A stretch of 64,000 bases of DNA from Pseudomonas lactis (GCF_001439845.1 NZ_JYLO01000023.1:1-64000), one strand, 5' to 3'; counted from the stretch's first letter, positions 50,852 through 59,584 are shown. A program made the numbers and translations. Notes: generated by a model from the letters alone, not told the origin.

Positions 50852-51519
50852 GTGAAGATCATTACGACGACGAACAAGAGCACGGCGGTGGCGGCTCGCG
50901 CCATCCGATGGCCGAGCGTTTTCGCGGCTATCTGCCGGTCGTCATCGACGTAGAAACCGGTGGTTTCAACTGCGCCACCGATGCCTTGCTGGAAATTGCC
51001 GCAACCACCATCGGCATGGACGAACAAGGCTTTGTGTACCCGGAGCACACGCATTTCTTTCGCGTAGAACCCTTCGAAGGCGCCAATATCGAAGCCGCTG
51101 CCCTGGAGTTCACCGGGATCAAGCTCGACCACCCCCTGCGCATGGCGGTGAGTGAAGAAGCGGCGCTGACCGATATCTTCCGTGGCGTGCGCAAGGCGTT
51201 GAAGGCCAATGGCTGCAAACGCGCAATCCTGGTCGGCCACAACAGCAGTTTCGACCTGGGTTTCCTGAACGCCGCCGTGGCGCGGCTGGACATGAAGCGC
51301 AACCCATTTCACCCGTTCTCCAGCTTCGACACCGCCACCCTTGCCGGCCTGGCCTACGGTCAGACCGTTCTGGCCAAAGCCTGCCAGGCAGCCGGTATCG
51401 ACTTTGACGGGCGTGAAGCCCACTCGGCCCGCTACGACACCGAGAAGACCGCCGAGCTGTTCTGCGGCATCGTCAATCGCTGGAAACAGATGGGTGGCTG
51501 GGAAGACTTCAACGACTGA
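50848..51519 (+). CDS. rnt: Ribonuclease T
   Basis: 223 residues starting with GTG. The DEDDh exonuclease motifs are VIDVETGGFN, LVGHNSSFDLGFL and HSARYDTEKTAEL. It trims the 3' ends of tRNA and other stable RNAs. The first 25 residues are His/Asp-rich. Start overlaps the pyrC stop (50848-50851). Confidence 0.96.
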   Translation: MSEDHYDDEQEHGGGGSRHPMAERFRGYLPVVIDVETGGFNCATDALLEIAATTIGMDEQGFVYPEHTHFFRVEPFEGANIEAAALEFTGIKLDHPLRMAVSEEAALTDIFRGVRKALKANGCKRAILVGHNSSFDLGFLNAAVARLDMKRNPFHPFSSFDTATLAGLAYGQTVLAKACQAAGIDFDGREAHSARYDTEKTAELFCGIVNRWKQMGGWEDFND

Positions 51520-51574
51520 GCCCCGATGAGCATAGGTACCTACACAATTTTGTAGGTTGTCGCAGCAGACGCTA

Positions 51575-51850
51575 ACCACGATGCGAAGCGAGCCGCTCTT
51601 GATCTTGATCTGCTTATGATCTTGATCTCAGGCGCCCCGTTAAACCACGCTGGCCGAACGCAGGCTTGAATTCGTGGCCCACGGATTCAAGCCTGCGTTC
51701 GGGCACACCGAGCCTAAGCGAGGTGCCGAGTGGTGGGGCAAGAGCGTTTTGCTTACTTTTGTCTGGGCCGGCATTCCGGCTTTTCGAAAGTGAGCCGCCG
51801 TCAGGGCGGAACCCTAAGTGGCCGTTACCGCAGCAGTGGATATGCACACA
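51575..51850. repeat. Long dispersed intergenic repeat (R178-like)
   Basis: This block contains a perfect 16-bp inverted repeat, GAACGCAGGCTTGAAT and its complement (51656-51699), then the segment CACACCGAGCCTAAGCGAGG and onward to GGATATGCACAC. I recognise the sequence as one that recurs between genes in fluorescens-group genomes. ORFs on either strand here are repeat artefacts. I cannot verify the copy number. Confidence 0.6.
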
Positions 51851-51858
51851 ATCCAACT

Positions 51859-52044
51859 GTGTTGACTGCCAGGCCGCCTTCGCGAGCAAGCCCGCTCCCA
51901 CAGTTGGATTGTGGGGTGTCAGGTAGAGAAGTGTTGGCTGGTAGGCCGCCATCGCAGGCAAGCCAGCTCCCACAGTTGGATTGTGGGGTGTCAGGTAGAC
52001 CAGCGTAGGCTGTCAGGCCGTCACGGGAGCAAGTCCCCACCCAC
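51859..52044. repeat. Tandem 72-bp REP-containing units
   Basis: Three units start at 51859, 51931 and 52003 with an exact 72-bp period. Each has GTGTTG/GCGTAG, then AGGCCG, a REP core (CGCGAGCAAGCCCGCTCCCA, CGCAGGCAAGCCAGCTCCCA) and ACAGTTGGATTGTGGGGTGT. The third is shortened. It fills the rnt-peroxiredoxin gap. Confidence 0.8.
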
Positions 52045-52076
52045 AAAAAAACCGGCCTTCACAGGCCGGTTTTTTA
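52045..52076 (-). terminator. Peroxiredoxin terminator
   Basis: Minus-strand AACCGGCCT-GTGA-AGGCCGGTT stem with T7, 16 bases past the stop. Symmetric, so also a barrier to read-through from rnt. Confidence 0.88.
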
Positions 52077-52092
52077 ATACCACGACGTTGGC

Positions 52093-52695
52093 TTACAGCT
52101 TGCCAGCGTTCTCGGTCAGGTATGCCGCAACGCCTTCTGGCGAAGCGTTCATGCCTTTGTCGCCTTTTTTCCAGTTGGCAGGGCAGACTTCGCCGTGCTC
52201 TTCGTGGAATTGCAGCGCGTCGACCAGGCGGATCAGTTCTTCCATGTTACGGCCCAGCGGCAGGTCGTTGATGATCTGCGAACGCACAATGCCCTTGTCG
52301 TCGATCAGGAACGCGCCACGGAACGCCACGCCGCCTTCGGACTCAACGTCATAGGCCTTGGCGATGTCGTGCTTCATGTCGGCAGCCATGGTGTATTTGA
52401 CTTTGCCGATGCCGCCATCATTGATGGCGGTGTTGCGCCAGGCGTTGTGGGTGAAGTGGGAGTCGATGGAAACCGCGACCACTTCAACGTTACGCGCCTT
52501 GAAATCGTCCATGCGGTGGTCCAGGGCGATCAGCTCCGACGGGCAGACGAAGGTGAAGTCCAGCGGGTAGAAGAACACCAGGCCGTATTTGCCTTTGATG
52601 GCTTCAGACAGTTTGAAGCTGTCTACGATTTCGCCATTGCCGAGCACGGCTGGTACGTCGAAATCCGGGGCTTGTTTACCGACGAGTACGCTCAT
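52093..52695 (-). CDS. 2-Cys peroxiredoxin (AhpC/Tsa type)
   Basis: 200 residues from MSVLVGKQAPDF. Peroxidatic Cys51 in FTFVCPSE, resolving Cys171 in GEVCPANW, and the GGVAFRG and C-terminal YLTENAGKL segments of robust-sensitive Prx1-type enzymes. It reduces peroxides, probably with thioredoxin. The ATG has AGGAGATACCCT upstream. In P. aeruginosa the same neighbours hold PA3529 between rnt and bfd. Confidence 0.95.
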   Translation of the reverse strand: MSVLVGKQAPDFDVPAVLGNGEIVDSFKLSEAIKGKYGLVFFYPLDFTFVCPSELIALDHRMDDFKARNVEVVAVSIDSHFTHNAWRNTAINDGGIGKVKYTMAADMKHDIAKAYDVESEGGVAFRGAFLIDDKGIVRSQIINDLPLGRNMEELIRLVDALQFHEEHGEVCPANWKKGDKGMNASPEGVAAYLTENAGKL

Positions 52696-52868
52696 AGGGT
52701 ATCTCCTGATGTGGGGTGACGATTGAAGTAAAAGGACAGGTCGAGTCTGCCGGGGAAAATCGACAGAAACATGACGCAATCACGCTTCGTAAAGACCGAC
52801 CATCATACACCGAAAAAACCGTTCGTCAGCGCATGGTCAATGTGCGCTGGATTGGGGATGAAACTATT

Positions 52869-52897
52869 TTGACAATCATTCTCGTTAACATTAAGAT
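52869..52897 (+). promoter_or_regulatory. bfd promoter with Fur-box-like sequence
   Basis: TTGACA (52869-52874), 17-bp spacer, TAAGAT (52892-52897). The spacer region TGACAATCATTCTCGTTAA resembles the Fur consensus (GATAATGATAATCATTATC), so the promoter should be shut off by iron-loaded Fur and open in iron starvation. Confidence 0.78.
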
Positions 52898-52937
52898 CCA
52901 TCGCACTTAAGCCTCAAACCCGCGACGGTTCTCACTT

Positions 52938-53156
52938 ATGTATGTCTGCCTCTGCACTGGCGTCACCGACGGACAAATCCGCGAAGCAATCTACGAAGGT
53001 TGCTGCAGCTATAAGGAAGTACGTGAAACCACCGGCGTAGCCAGCCAGTGTGGCAAATGTGCTTGCCTGGCCAAGCAAGTGGTACGGGAAACCCTGACGC
53101 AGCTGCAAACAGCCCAGGCCGCGCTCCCCTACCCAGCAGAATTTAAACACGCTTGA
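52938..53156 (+). CDS. bfd: Bacterioferritin-associated ferredoxin
   Basis: 72 residues with the BFD [2Fe-2S] ligand pattern: Cys4-x-Cys6 (YVCLCTG) and Cys38-x2-Cys41 (SQCGKCACL). In Pseudomonas it docks on bacterioferritin at the haem and passes electrons inward to release stored iron. Its iron-regulated promoter and the bfr gene 200 bp downstream fit that role. Confidence 0.95.
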   Translation: MYVCLCTGVTDGQIREAIYEGCCSYKEVRETTGVASQCGKCACLAKQVVRETLTQLQTAQAALPYPAEFKHA

Positions 53157-53174
53157 ATAGGCATGTTTTTGAAG

Positions 53175-53200
53175 AACCGGACCTAGTGTCCGGTTTTTTT
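53175..53200 (+). terminator. bfd terminator
   Basis: AACCGGACC-TAGT-GTCCGGTT-like stem followed by T7, 19 bases past bfd. It uncouples bfr, which has a separate TTGACA (53291) some 65 bp before its ATG. Confidence 0.85.
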
Positions 53201-53358
53201 ATGCCATCAATTCAAATAGTTAGCACCAAGACGCGGAACACAAACATTCTTATTCCGATTAATTTTCATTTATTATTCAATAACTTAGGTTTGACACTAG
53301 GATTTTCACCGCTCAGACTCCGCCCTATACACAGCTATTACAGGGCAGGACCCCAGTC

Positions 53359-53829
53359 ATGAAAGGCGACATCTCAGTCATCCAGCAACTCAACAAAATC
53401 CTTGCCAATGAACTGGTCGCGATCAATCAGTACTTTCTGCATGCGCGCATGTACGACGATTGGGGCCTGGAAAAGCTCGGCAAGCGTGAATACAAAGAGT
53501 CGATCAAGGCCATGAAGGACGCCGACGCGCTGATCAAGCGCATCCTGTTCCTGGAAGGCCTGCCGAACGTGCAGGACCTGGGCAAGCTGAACATCGGCGA
53601 GCACACCCAGGAAATGATCAACAGCGACCTGGGCTTTGAGCGCAAGAGCCACAGCGACCTCAAGGCCGCCATCGCTCACTGCGAAACCAAGGGTGATTTC
53701 GGCAGCCGTGAACTGCTGGAAGATATCCTGGAAGACCAGGAAGAGCATATCGACTGGCTGGAAACCCAGTTGGGCCTGATCGACAAGGTCAGCCTGGAGA
53801 ATTACCTGCAATCGCAGATGGGTGAATAA
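53359..53829 (+). CDS. bfr: Bacterioferritin, haem-binding subunit with degenerate ferroxidase site
   Basis: 156 residues with the ferritin four-helix fold. The haem ligand Met52 is present (AMKDADALIK). Of the six E. coli ferroxidase ligands, Glu18, Glu94 and His130 are kept, but Glu51 is Ala, His54 is Asp and Glu127 is Gln. This is the pattern of haem-type (beta) subunits that co-assemble with a ferroxidase-competent partner encoded elsewhere, as described for P. putida Bfr alpha/beta. It follows bfd, its reductase. C-terminal SQMGE is typical. Confidence 0.92.
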   Translation: MKGDISVIQQLNKILANELVAINQYFLHARMYDDWGLEKLGKREYKESIKAMKDADALIKRILFLEGLPNVQDLGKLNIGEHTQEMINSDLGFERKSHSDLKAAIAHCETKGDFGSRELLEDILEDQEEHIDWLETQLGLIDKVSLENYLQSQMGE

Positions 53830-53845
53830 CTGCGCTTGTTATCAC

Positions 53846-53946
53846 TGTAGGAGCGAGCTTGCTCGCGAAGGACTCCCAGGCAACGCGTTAAACCAGGCGC
53901 GCTGCGTTATCGTTGACGTTCTTCGCGAGCAAGCTCGCTCCTACAG
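53846..53946. repeat. REPIN (inverted REP pair)
   Basis: TGTAGGAGCGAGCTTGCTCG at 53846 and its inverted copy ending at 53946 (CGAGCAAGCTCGCTCCTACA), about 55 bp apart. Can fold into one long hairpin between bfr and grxD. Confidence 0.85.
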
Positions 53947-53954
53947 AAAAGCTC

Positions 53955-53994
53955 AAAAAAAGCCCCGCTCTCTTGTGAGAAGCGGGGCTTTTTA
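53955..53994 (-). terminator. Bidirectional bfr/grxD terminator
   Basis: AAAGCCCCGCT...AGCGGGGCTTT stem with A7 and T5 on its two sides, serving grxD (minus) and bfr (plus). Confidence 0.87.
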
Positions 53995-54005
53995 TTGCTC
54001 GCCTA

Positions 54006-54332
54006 TTAGGCGTCAGTCTTAGCTGCTGCGCCTTTGATCAGCGTTTGCAGGGAACCATCAGCTGCCATTTCAGTGATGATGTCGCTACCGCCAACCAGCT
54101 CACCGGCTACCCATAGCTGCGGGAAAGTCGGCCAGTTGGCGTACTTTGGCAGGTTGGCGCGGATTTCAGGGTTTTGCAGGATATCCACGTAAGCGAACTT
54201 CTCGCCACATGCCATCACGGCCTGGGACGCTTTCGCGGAGAAACCGCACTGAGGCGCGTTAGGTGCGCCCTTCATGTAAAGCAGAATGGTGTTGTTGGCA
54301 ATCTGCTCTTTGATCGTTTCGATGATATCCAT
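54006..54332 (-). CDS. grxD: Monothiol glutaredoxin (CGFS type)
   Basis: 108 residues with the CGFS active site (Cys29-Ser32), preceded by KGAPNAPQ, and the glutathione-binding WPTFPQLWV and GGSDIITEM. It forms a bridged [2Fe-2S] dimer and delivers clusters. Its place beside bfd and bfr forms an iron-homeostasis neighbourhood. Confidence 0.95.
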   Translation of the reverse strand: MDIIETIKEQIANNTILLYMKGAPNAPQCGFSAKASQAVMACGEKFAYVDILQNPEIRANLPKYANWPTFPQLWVAGELVGGSDIITEMAADGSLQTLIKGAAAKTDA

Positions 54333-54409
54333 GGAACACCTCTGCAGGAACTTTGCGACTCACGGGTCGGCACGGTGGCGCATTGTAACGCAAAAATCCA
54401 GCGGGATGC

Positions 54410-56518
54410 TCAGGCCGCCGCCACCTTCACCGGTACGCCGTTAAGCGCCGCATTACCCGACAACTCATCCAATTGCCGCTCGTCGGTCAAGTCATTGGCA
54501 CTCGCTCCCGGCTGGCTACTCGCGATGCTCATCTGCACGCCTGGGCGACCGTGGCCCCAGCCGTGAGGCAGGCTGACCACACCCGGCATCATGTCCGCGC
54601 TGGCCACCACTTCCACTTCGATCATGCCGGTGCGCGAACTCACTCGCACGCGCTGGCCATCGCTCAACTGCCGACGGGTCAGGTCGTCGGGGTGCATCAA
54701 CAGTTGATGGCGTGGCTTGCCCTTTACCAGCCGGTGATAGTTATGCATCCAGGAATTATTGCTGCGCACATGCCGTCGGCCAATCAGCAACAGTTCGTCG
54801 GCCATCGGCACCGGCTGCGCGGCGAAACGCGCCAGGTCTGCGAGGATCACGACCGGTGCTGCTTGCACCTTGCCATCCGCGGTTTTCAAACGTGCCGCGA
54901 GGTTGGGCTTGAGCGGCCCCAAGTCCATGCCATGGGGATGCTCTGCCAACATCGCCACCGATAACTTATGACTGGATGCGTCACCATAGGCACCCGCACG
55001 CAGCCCGAAGTCGATCATCTGCGCCGGTGGCAGGGTGGGCTTAAGCGCAACGCCAGTGTGCGCCGCAAATGCCTTGGCCAGGCCGACAAAGATCTCCCAG
55101 TCATGCAATGCGCCCTCAGGCTTGGGCAGGATGGCGCGATTGAAGCGCGTGACATTGCGCACCGCAAACAGATTGACGGTGGTGTCGTAGTGATCGTTTT
55201 CCAGCGCCGAGGTGGAAGGCAGGATCAGGTCGGCATAACGCGTGGTCTCGTTGATATACAGGTCGATGCTGACCATGAATTCCAACCCGTCCAGTGCTTG
55301 CTCCAATTGGCGACCGTTAGGTGTGGACAGCACCGGGTTGCCGGCCACCGTCACCAGGGCGCGGATCTGCCCTTCACCCTCGGTCAGCATTTCTTCGGCC
55401 AGCGCCGACACCGGCAGTTCTCCACCGTACTCCGGACGCCCGGACACGCGGCTCTGCCAGCGGTTGAAATGGCCGCCGCTGGTGGAGGCCACCAGGTCCA
55501 CCGCGGGGCTGGTGCAGAGCGCGCCGCCGACGCGGTCCAGATTGCCGGTCACCAGGTTGATCAGTTGCACCAGCCAATGGCACAGCGTGCCAAACGCCTG
55601 GGTCGAGACCCCCATGCGGCCATAACAAACGGCCTTGTCAGCGCCGGCGAAGTCCCTGGCCAACTGGCGGATCTGCTCGGCAGGCACCGCACACTGGCGG
55701 CTCATGGCCTCGGCATCGAAGCCGGCAATCGCCTTGCGTACATCATCCAGGCCTTCCACCGGCAAATGGCTGTCGCGTGTCAGCCCTTCTGTGAACAACG
55801 TGTTGAGCACCCCAAACAACAACGCCGCATCGCCGCCGGGGCGTACGAACACGTGCTGGTCGGCGATGGCTGCCGTCTCGCTGCGCCGAGGGTCGACCAC
55901 CACCACTTTTCCGCCTCGCGCCTGGATGGCCTTGAGGCGTTTTTCCACATCGGGCACGGTCATGATGCTGCCATTGGAGGCCAGCGGGTTGCCGCCGAGG
56001 ATCAACATGAAGTCGGTCTGGTCGATGTCGGGGATGGGCAACAACAGGCCGTGGCCGTACATCAGGTGGCTGGTGAGGTGATGAGGCAGTTGGTCTACCG
56101 AGGTCGCGGAAAAACGATTGCGCGTCTTCAACAGCCCTAGAAAGTAGTTGCTGTGGGTCATCAACCCATAGTTATGCACGCTGGGGTTGCCCTGATACAC
56201 CGCCACCGCGTTCTGGCCGTGCCGGGCCTGGATGCCCGCGAGCCGCTCGGCCACCAGGGCAAAGGCTTCATCCCAGGCAATCGGCTGCCATTGGCTGCCC
56301 ACCCGCCGCATGGGTTGGTGCAGACGGTCCGGGTCGTTCTGGATGTCCTGCAGGGCCACGGCCTTGGGGCAGATATGGCCGCGACTGAAACTGTCCAAGG
56401 GGTCGCCCTTGATCGAGGTGATCGCCAGGCTACCGTCTTGGGCTTGGGTGGTTTCCAGGGTGAGGCCGCAGATAGCTTCGCACAGGTGGCAGGCACGGTG
56501 GTGGAGAGTCGTGGTCAT
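54410..56518 (-). CDS. Molybdopterin oxidoreductase of unknown substrate
   Basis: 702 residues of the DMSO-reductase superfamily. The N-terminal [4Fe-4S] ligands are Cys10, Cys13, Cys17 and Cys50. Cofactor-binding stretches (LILGGNPLASNGS, VVVDPRRSETA, LPSTSALENDHYDTT) and the C-terminal domain (VRVSSRTGMIEVEV) follow. It has no Tat signal, so it should be cytoplasmic. At the position of catalytic Cys/Sec/Ser I see FSATSVDQLP. The same gene lies between grxD and argF in P. aeruginosa (near PA3534). Substrate is unknown. Confidence 0.88.
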   Translation of the reverse strand: MTTTLHHRACHLCEAICGLTLETTQAQDGSLAITSIKGDPLDSFSRGHICPKAVALQDIQNDPDRLHQPMRRVGSQWQPIAWDEAFALVAERLAGIQARHGQNAVAVYQGNPSVHNYGLMTHSNYFLGLLKTRNRFSATSVDQLPHHLTSHLMYGHGLLLPIPDIDQTDFMLILGGNPLASNGSIMTVPDVEKRLKAIQARGGKVVVVDPRRSETAAIADQHVFVRPGGDAALLFGVLNTLFTEGLTRDSHLPVEGLDDVRKAIAGFDAEAMSRQCAVPAEQIRQLARDFAGADKAVCYGRMGVSTQAFGTLCHWLVQLINLVTGNLDRVGGALCTSPAVDLVASTSGGHFNRWQSRVSGRPEYGGELPVSALAEEMLTEGEGQIRALVTVAGNPVLSTPNGRQLEQALDGLEFMVSIDLYINETTRYADLILPSTSALENDHYDTTVNLFAVRNVTRFNRAILPKPEGALHDWEIFVGLAKAFAAHTGVALKPTLPPAQMIDFGLRAGAYGDASSHKLSVAMLAEHPHGMDLGPLKPNLAARLKTADGKVQAAPVVILADLARFAAQPVPMADELLLIGRRHVRSNNSWMHNYHRLVKGKPRHQLLMHPDDLTRRQLSDGQRVRVSSRTGMIEVEVVASADMMPGVVSLPHGWGHGRPGVQMSIASSQPGASANDLTDERQLDELSGNAALNGVPVKVAAA

Positions 56519-56951
56519 GGCCAGTCTCTTTTATAGGGGCTTTGGCTCAACTATGGGCCGCGACCCCTTGAGGCGCCAGCAACCTTCGCGTTGTGAATCG
56601 ACGGGCATAGGCCAGGCCATGGCTAAGCATGAGCAAATGTTTCAAAAACCTTGCCCACAGGCGCTGAAACCGATGCGACCTGGCCCAAGCCCGCCCCCGC
56701 GCATTGCAAAAGGCCTGGACGCCAGTGTACAAATGGCTCGCTGCTGTCAGGAAATCGTCTTCAAACGCGCGTCAGTGCCCTGCTTGAACACCCCTAAAGC
56801 CGTAGCCCTATTGGTAAAACGCGACATTTAATGTCAATATCGCGTCTTCCCCTATTTCGTCGCCCCGTGCGGCTTTCGCCGCAGGTCTCGCCCGTTGTCG
56901 CAATAAACAAGGCTTTGAGTATCTGCGGTCTGTTGCAAAAGGTAGTTAATG
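56519..56951. other. Intergenic region upstream of argF
   Basis: About 430 bp between divergent genes with no credible ORF. It contains GCGACATTTAATGTCAATAT (from 56820) with TGTC/GACA half-sites and TGTCGCAATAAACAAG at 56896-56911, which could be ArgR half-sites (TGTCGC-n8-AA). Promoter assignment is not clear by eye. Confidence 0.4.
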
Positions 56952-57872
56952 ATGAGCGCAAGGCACTTTCTCTCCCTGATGGATTGCACGCCCGAAGAGC
57001 TGGTCAGCGTGATCCGTCGAGGCATTGAGCTTAAAGACCTGCGTAACCGCGGCGTACTGTTTGAGCCTTTGAAAAACCGTGTACTGGGGATGATTTTCGA
57101 AAAGTCCTCGACCCGCACACGCCTGTCGTTCGAAGCCGGCATGATCCAACTGGGTGGCCAGGCGATCTTTCTGTCACCGCGCGACACCCAATTGGGTCGT
57201 GGTGAGCCGATCAGCGATTGCGCCATCGTGATGTCGCGCATGCTCGACGCCGTGATGATCCGTACCTTCGCCCACAGCACCCTGACCGAATTTGCCGCCA
57301 ACTCCCGCGTGCCCGTGATCAACGGCCTGTCCGATGACCTGCACCCCTGCCAGTTGCTGGCCGACATGCAAACCTTTCTCGAACATCGTGGCTCGATCCA
57401 AGGCAAGACCGTGGCCTGGATCGGCGACGGCAACAATATGTGCAACAGCTATATAGAAGCGGCGATCCAGTTCGACTTCCACCTGCGTATCGCCTGCCCT
57501 GAAGGCTACGAGCCCAGCGCCGAGTTCATGGCCAAGGCCGATGGCCGTGTGCAACTGCTGCGCGATCCAAAAGACGCAGTGGTCGGCGCGCACCTGGTGA
57601 GCACCGACGTCTGGACCTCCATGGGCCAGGAAGACGAAACCGCCAAACGCCTGGCCCAATTCGCGCCGTTCCAGGTGACCCGCGCGTTGCTCGACCTGGC
57701 CGCGCCGGACGTGCTGTTCATGCACTGCCTGCCCGCCCACCGAGGCGAAGAAATCAGCCAGGACCTGCTCGACGATCCGCGCTCAGTCGCGTGGGATCAG
57801 GCCGAGAACCGCCTGCATGCGCAAAAAGCCTTGCTCGAATTCCTCGTCCCGCCGTCGTACCACCACGCATGA
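56952..57872 (+). CDS. argF: Anabolic ornithine carbamoyltransferase
   Basis: 306 residues from MSARHFLSLMD, nearly the same start as P. aeruginosa ArgF. Carbamoyl-phosphate site EKSSTRTRLSF and ornithine-site HCLPAHRGEEIS are visible. It makes citrulline, the substrate of ArgG. The start could also be the ATG one codon earlier (56949). Overlaps the ABC gene by ATGA. Confidence 0.97.
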   Translation: MSARHFLSLMDCTPEELVSVIRRGIELKDLRNRGVLFEPLKNRVLGMIFEKSSTRTRLSFEAGMIQLGGQAIFLSPRDTQLGRGEPISDCAIVMSRMLDAVMIRTFAHSTLTEFAANSRVPVINGLSDDLHPCQLLADMQTFLEHRGSIQGKTVAWIGDGNNMCNSYIEAAIQFDFHLRIACPEGYEPSAEFMAKADGRVQLLRDPKDAVVGAHLVSTDVWTSMGQEDETAKRLAQFAPFQVTRALLDLAAPDVLFMHCLPAHRGEEISQDLLDDPRSVAWDQAENRLHAQKALLEFLVPPSYHHA

Positions 57873-58978
57873 GCCAGCCATTACTGCTGAACCTGCGCAA
57901 TCTGGCATGCGGCTATCAAGACCAACGTGTGGTGCAGAACCTCAACCTGCACCTTAACGCCGGCGATATCGGTTGCCTGCTCGGCTCTTCGGGCTGCGGC
58001 AAGACCACAACCCTGCGCGCGATTGCAGGCTTTGAGCCGGTGCATGAAGGCGAAATCAGCCTGGCGGGCGACGTCATCTCCCGTGCCGGGTTCACCCTTG
58101 CGCCGGAGAAACGTCGTATCGGCATGGTGTTCCAGGACTACGCGTTGTTTCCGCACCTGAGCGTGGCTGACAACATCGCCTTTGGCATTCGCAAACACCC
58201 GCAAAAAGAGCGCGTGGTCGCCGAGTTGCTGGAACTGGTCAACTTGAAGAACCTGGGCAAACGCTTTCCCCATGAGCTTTCCGGTGGTCAGCAACAACGT
58301 GTCGCTCTGGCCCGCGCCCTGGCGCCGGAGCCGCAACTGCTGTTGTTGGATGAACCCTTTTCCAACCTCGATGGTGAGCTGCGCCGCAAACTCAGCCATG
58401 AAGTGCGCGACATCCTCAAGGCACGCGGCACCAGCGCGATCCTGGTGACCCATGACCAGGAAGAGGCCTTCGCCGTCAGTGATCATGTCGGGGTCTTCAA
58501 GGAAGGCCGGCTAGAGCAGTGGGACACGCCCTACAACCTCTATCACGAACCGCAGACGCCTTACGTTGCCAGTTTCATCGGCCAGGGGTATTTCATCCGT
58601 GGCCGGCTGAACTCGCCGGAATCGGTCAGCACCGAACTGGGTGACCTGCGCGGCAACCGTGCCTACACCTTGCCGACCGGTGCTGCGGTGGACGTGCTGC
58701 TGCGCCCGGATGACATCGTTTACGCACCGGGCAGCGCGTTAAAAGCCCGGATCGTCGGCAAGACCTTCCTCGGCGCCTCAACGCTGTACCGGTTACAGCT
58801 GCCGACCGGCGCTCAGTTGGAGTCGATTTTCCCCAGCCATGCCGATCACCAAGTGGGCGCAGAGGTGGGGATTCGTGTGGCGGCTGAGCATTTGGTGGTG
58901 TTCCAGGCATCCGGCAGCACGGCGGCGCAGATTCCTGCTGTTGAGTCAGGCGTGCGCCGCCACAGCGTCGCCCACTGA
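57869..58978 (+). CDS. ABC transporter ATP-binding protein, iron/polyamine type
   Basis: 369 residues from MSQPLLLNLRN. Walker A GSSGCGKTTT, signature LSGGQQQRVALARAL, Walker B LLLLDEPFSNLD and switch His in VTHDQEEAF. The C-terminal TOBE region (LLRPDDIVYAPGSALKARIV) fits FbpC-like ferric-iron or potA-like importers. No permease or binding protein is adjacent, so it must work with components encoded elsewhere. ATGA overlap with argF (57869-57872), the same arrangement as PA3537-PA3538. Confidence 0.88.
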   Translation: MSQPLLLNLRNLACGYQDQRVVQNLNLHLNAGDIGCLLGSSGCGKTTTLRAIAGFEPVHEGEISLAGDVISRAGFTLAPEKRRIGMVFQDYALFPHLSVADNIAFGIRKHPQKERVVAELLELVNLKNLGKRFPHELSGGQQQRVALARALAPEPQLLLLDEPFSNLDGELRRKLSHEVRDILKARGTSAILVTHDQEEAFAVSDHVGVFKEGRLEQWDTPYNLYHEPQTPYVASFIGQGYFIRGRLNSPESVSTELGDLRGNRAYTLPTGAAVDVLLRPDDIVYAPGSALKARIVGKTFLGASTLYRLQLPTGAQLESIFPSHADHQVGAEVGIRVAAEHLVVFQASGSTAAQIPAVESGVRRHSVAH

Positions 58979-58994
58979 CGAAACCGGGTCAAAC

Positions 58995-59081
58995 TGTGGG
59001 AGCTGGCTTGCCTGCGATGCAGACAACTCGGGTTATCTGTCACACCGCGTTGATGCTATCGCAGGCAAGCCAGCTCCCACA
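58995..59081. repeat. REPIN
   Basis: TGTGGGAGCTGGCTTGCCTG at 58995 and its inverted copy ending 59081, about 36 bp apart. It lies between the convergent ABC and ybaK genes and could act as their shared terminator-like hairpin. Confidence 0.85.
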
Positions 59082-59113
59082 TTTTGATCCTCATAGACTT
59101 CAAAGAATGATTA

Positions 59114-59584
59114 TCAGGTCCGACCAATCGGTGCGAATTTGGCCTGGGTGTGTTCTGCCAGCACCGCCGCTGGCAATTCAACTTCCAATCCTCTTCTGCC
59201 CGCGCTGACAAAAATCGTTGCAAAGGGTTGCGCCGTTTCATCGATAAACGTGCGCAGCCGCTTCTTCTGACCCAACGGACTGATGCCGCCCAATAGATAA
59301 CCCGTAGAGCGCTGCGCCGCTGCCGGGTCTGCCATTTCGACTTTCTTCACACCCGCAGCGTGAGCCAGGGCTTTCAAGTCCAGACTTCCGACGACCGGCA
59401 CCACCGCCACCAACAATTCACCCTTCTCGCTGCTCGCCAGCAGCGTTTTGAACACCTGGGCCGGGTCCAGGCTCAATTTTTCCGCGGCCTCCAGCCCATA
59501 GGATGCTGCCTTGGGATCATGTTCATAGCTATGGATACGATGTTCGGCGCGAACTTTTTTCAACAGGTCCAATGCGGGGGTCAT
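59114..59584 (-). CDS. ybaK: Cys-tRNA(Pro)/Cys-tRNA(Cys) deacylase YbaK
   Basis: 156 residues of the YbaK/EbsC family. Typical elements are DPAQVFKTLLASS with the catalytic-region Lys, VPVVGSLDLKALA, and GYLLGGISPLGQKKRLRTFI. It hydrolyses mischarged Cys-tRNA-Pro. Located between the ABC gene and glpF as in P. putida. Confidence 0.93.
   Translation of the reverse strand: MTPALDLLKKVRAEHRIHSYEHDPKAASYGLEAAEKLSLDPAQVFKTLLASSEKGELLVAVVPVVGSLDLKALAHAAGVKKVEMADPAAAQRSTGYLLGGISPLGQKKRLRTFIDETAQPFATIFVSAGRRGLEVELPAAVLAEHTQAKFAPIGRT

Noticed and set aside
51614..51973. 119-codon minus-strand ORF
   Set aside because: It lies within the dispersed repeat and tandem REP units. Such repeats often yield spurious hypothetical proteins.
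51859..52044. Regular 72-bp repeats considered as a CRISPR array
   Set aside because: The units are REP-like and almost wholly repeated, with no unique spacers between short repeats and no cas genes.
52716..52910. 64-codon plus-strand ORF
   Set aside because: It overlaps the peroxiredoxin leader and the bfd promoter/Fur box and has no ribosome site.
53153..53362. 69-codon plus-strand ORF between bfd and bfr
   Set aside because: It runs through the bfd terminator and bfr promoter.
54968..56140. 390-codon plus-strand ORF
   Set aside because: Antisense to the molybdopterin oxidoreductase gene.
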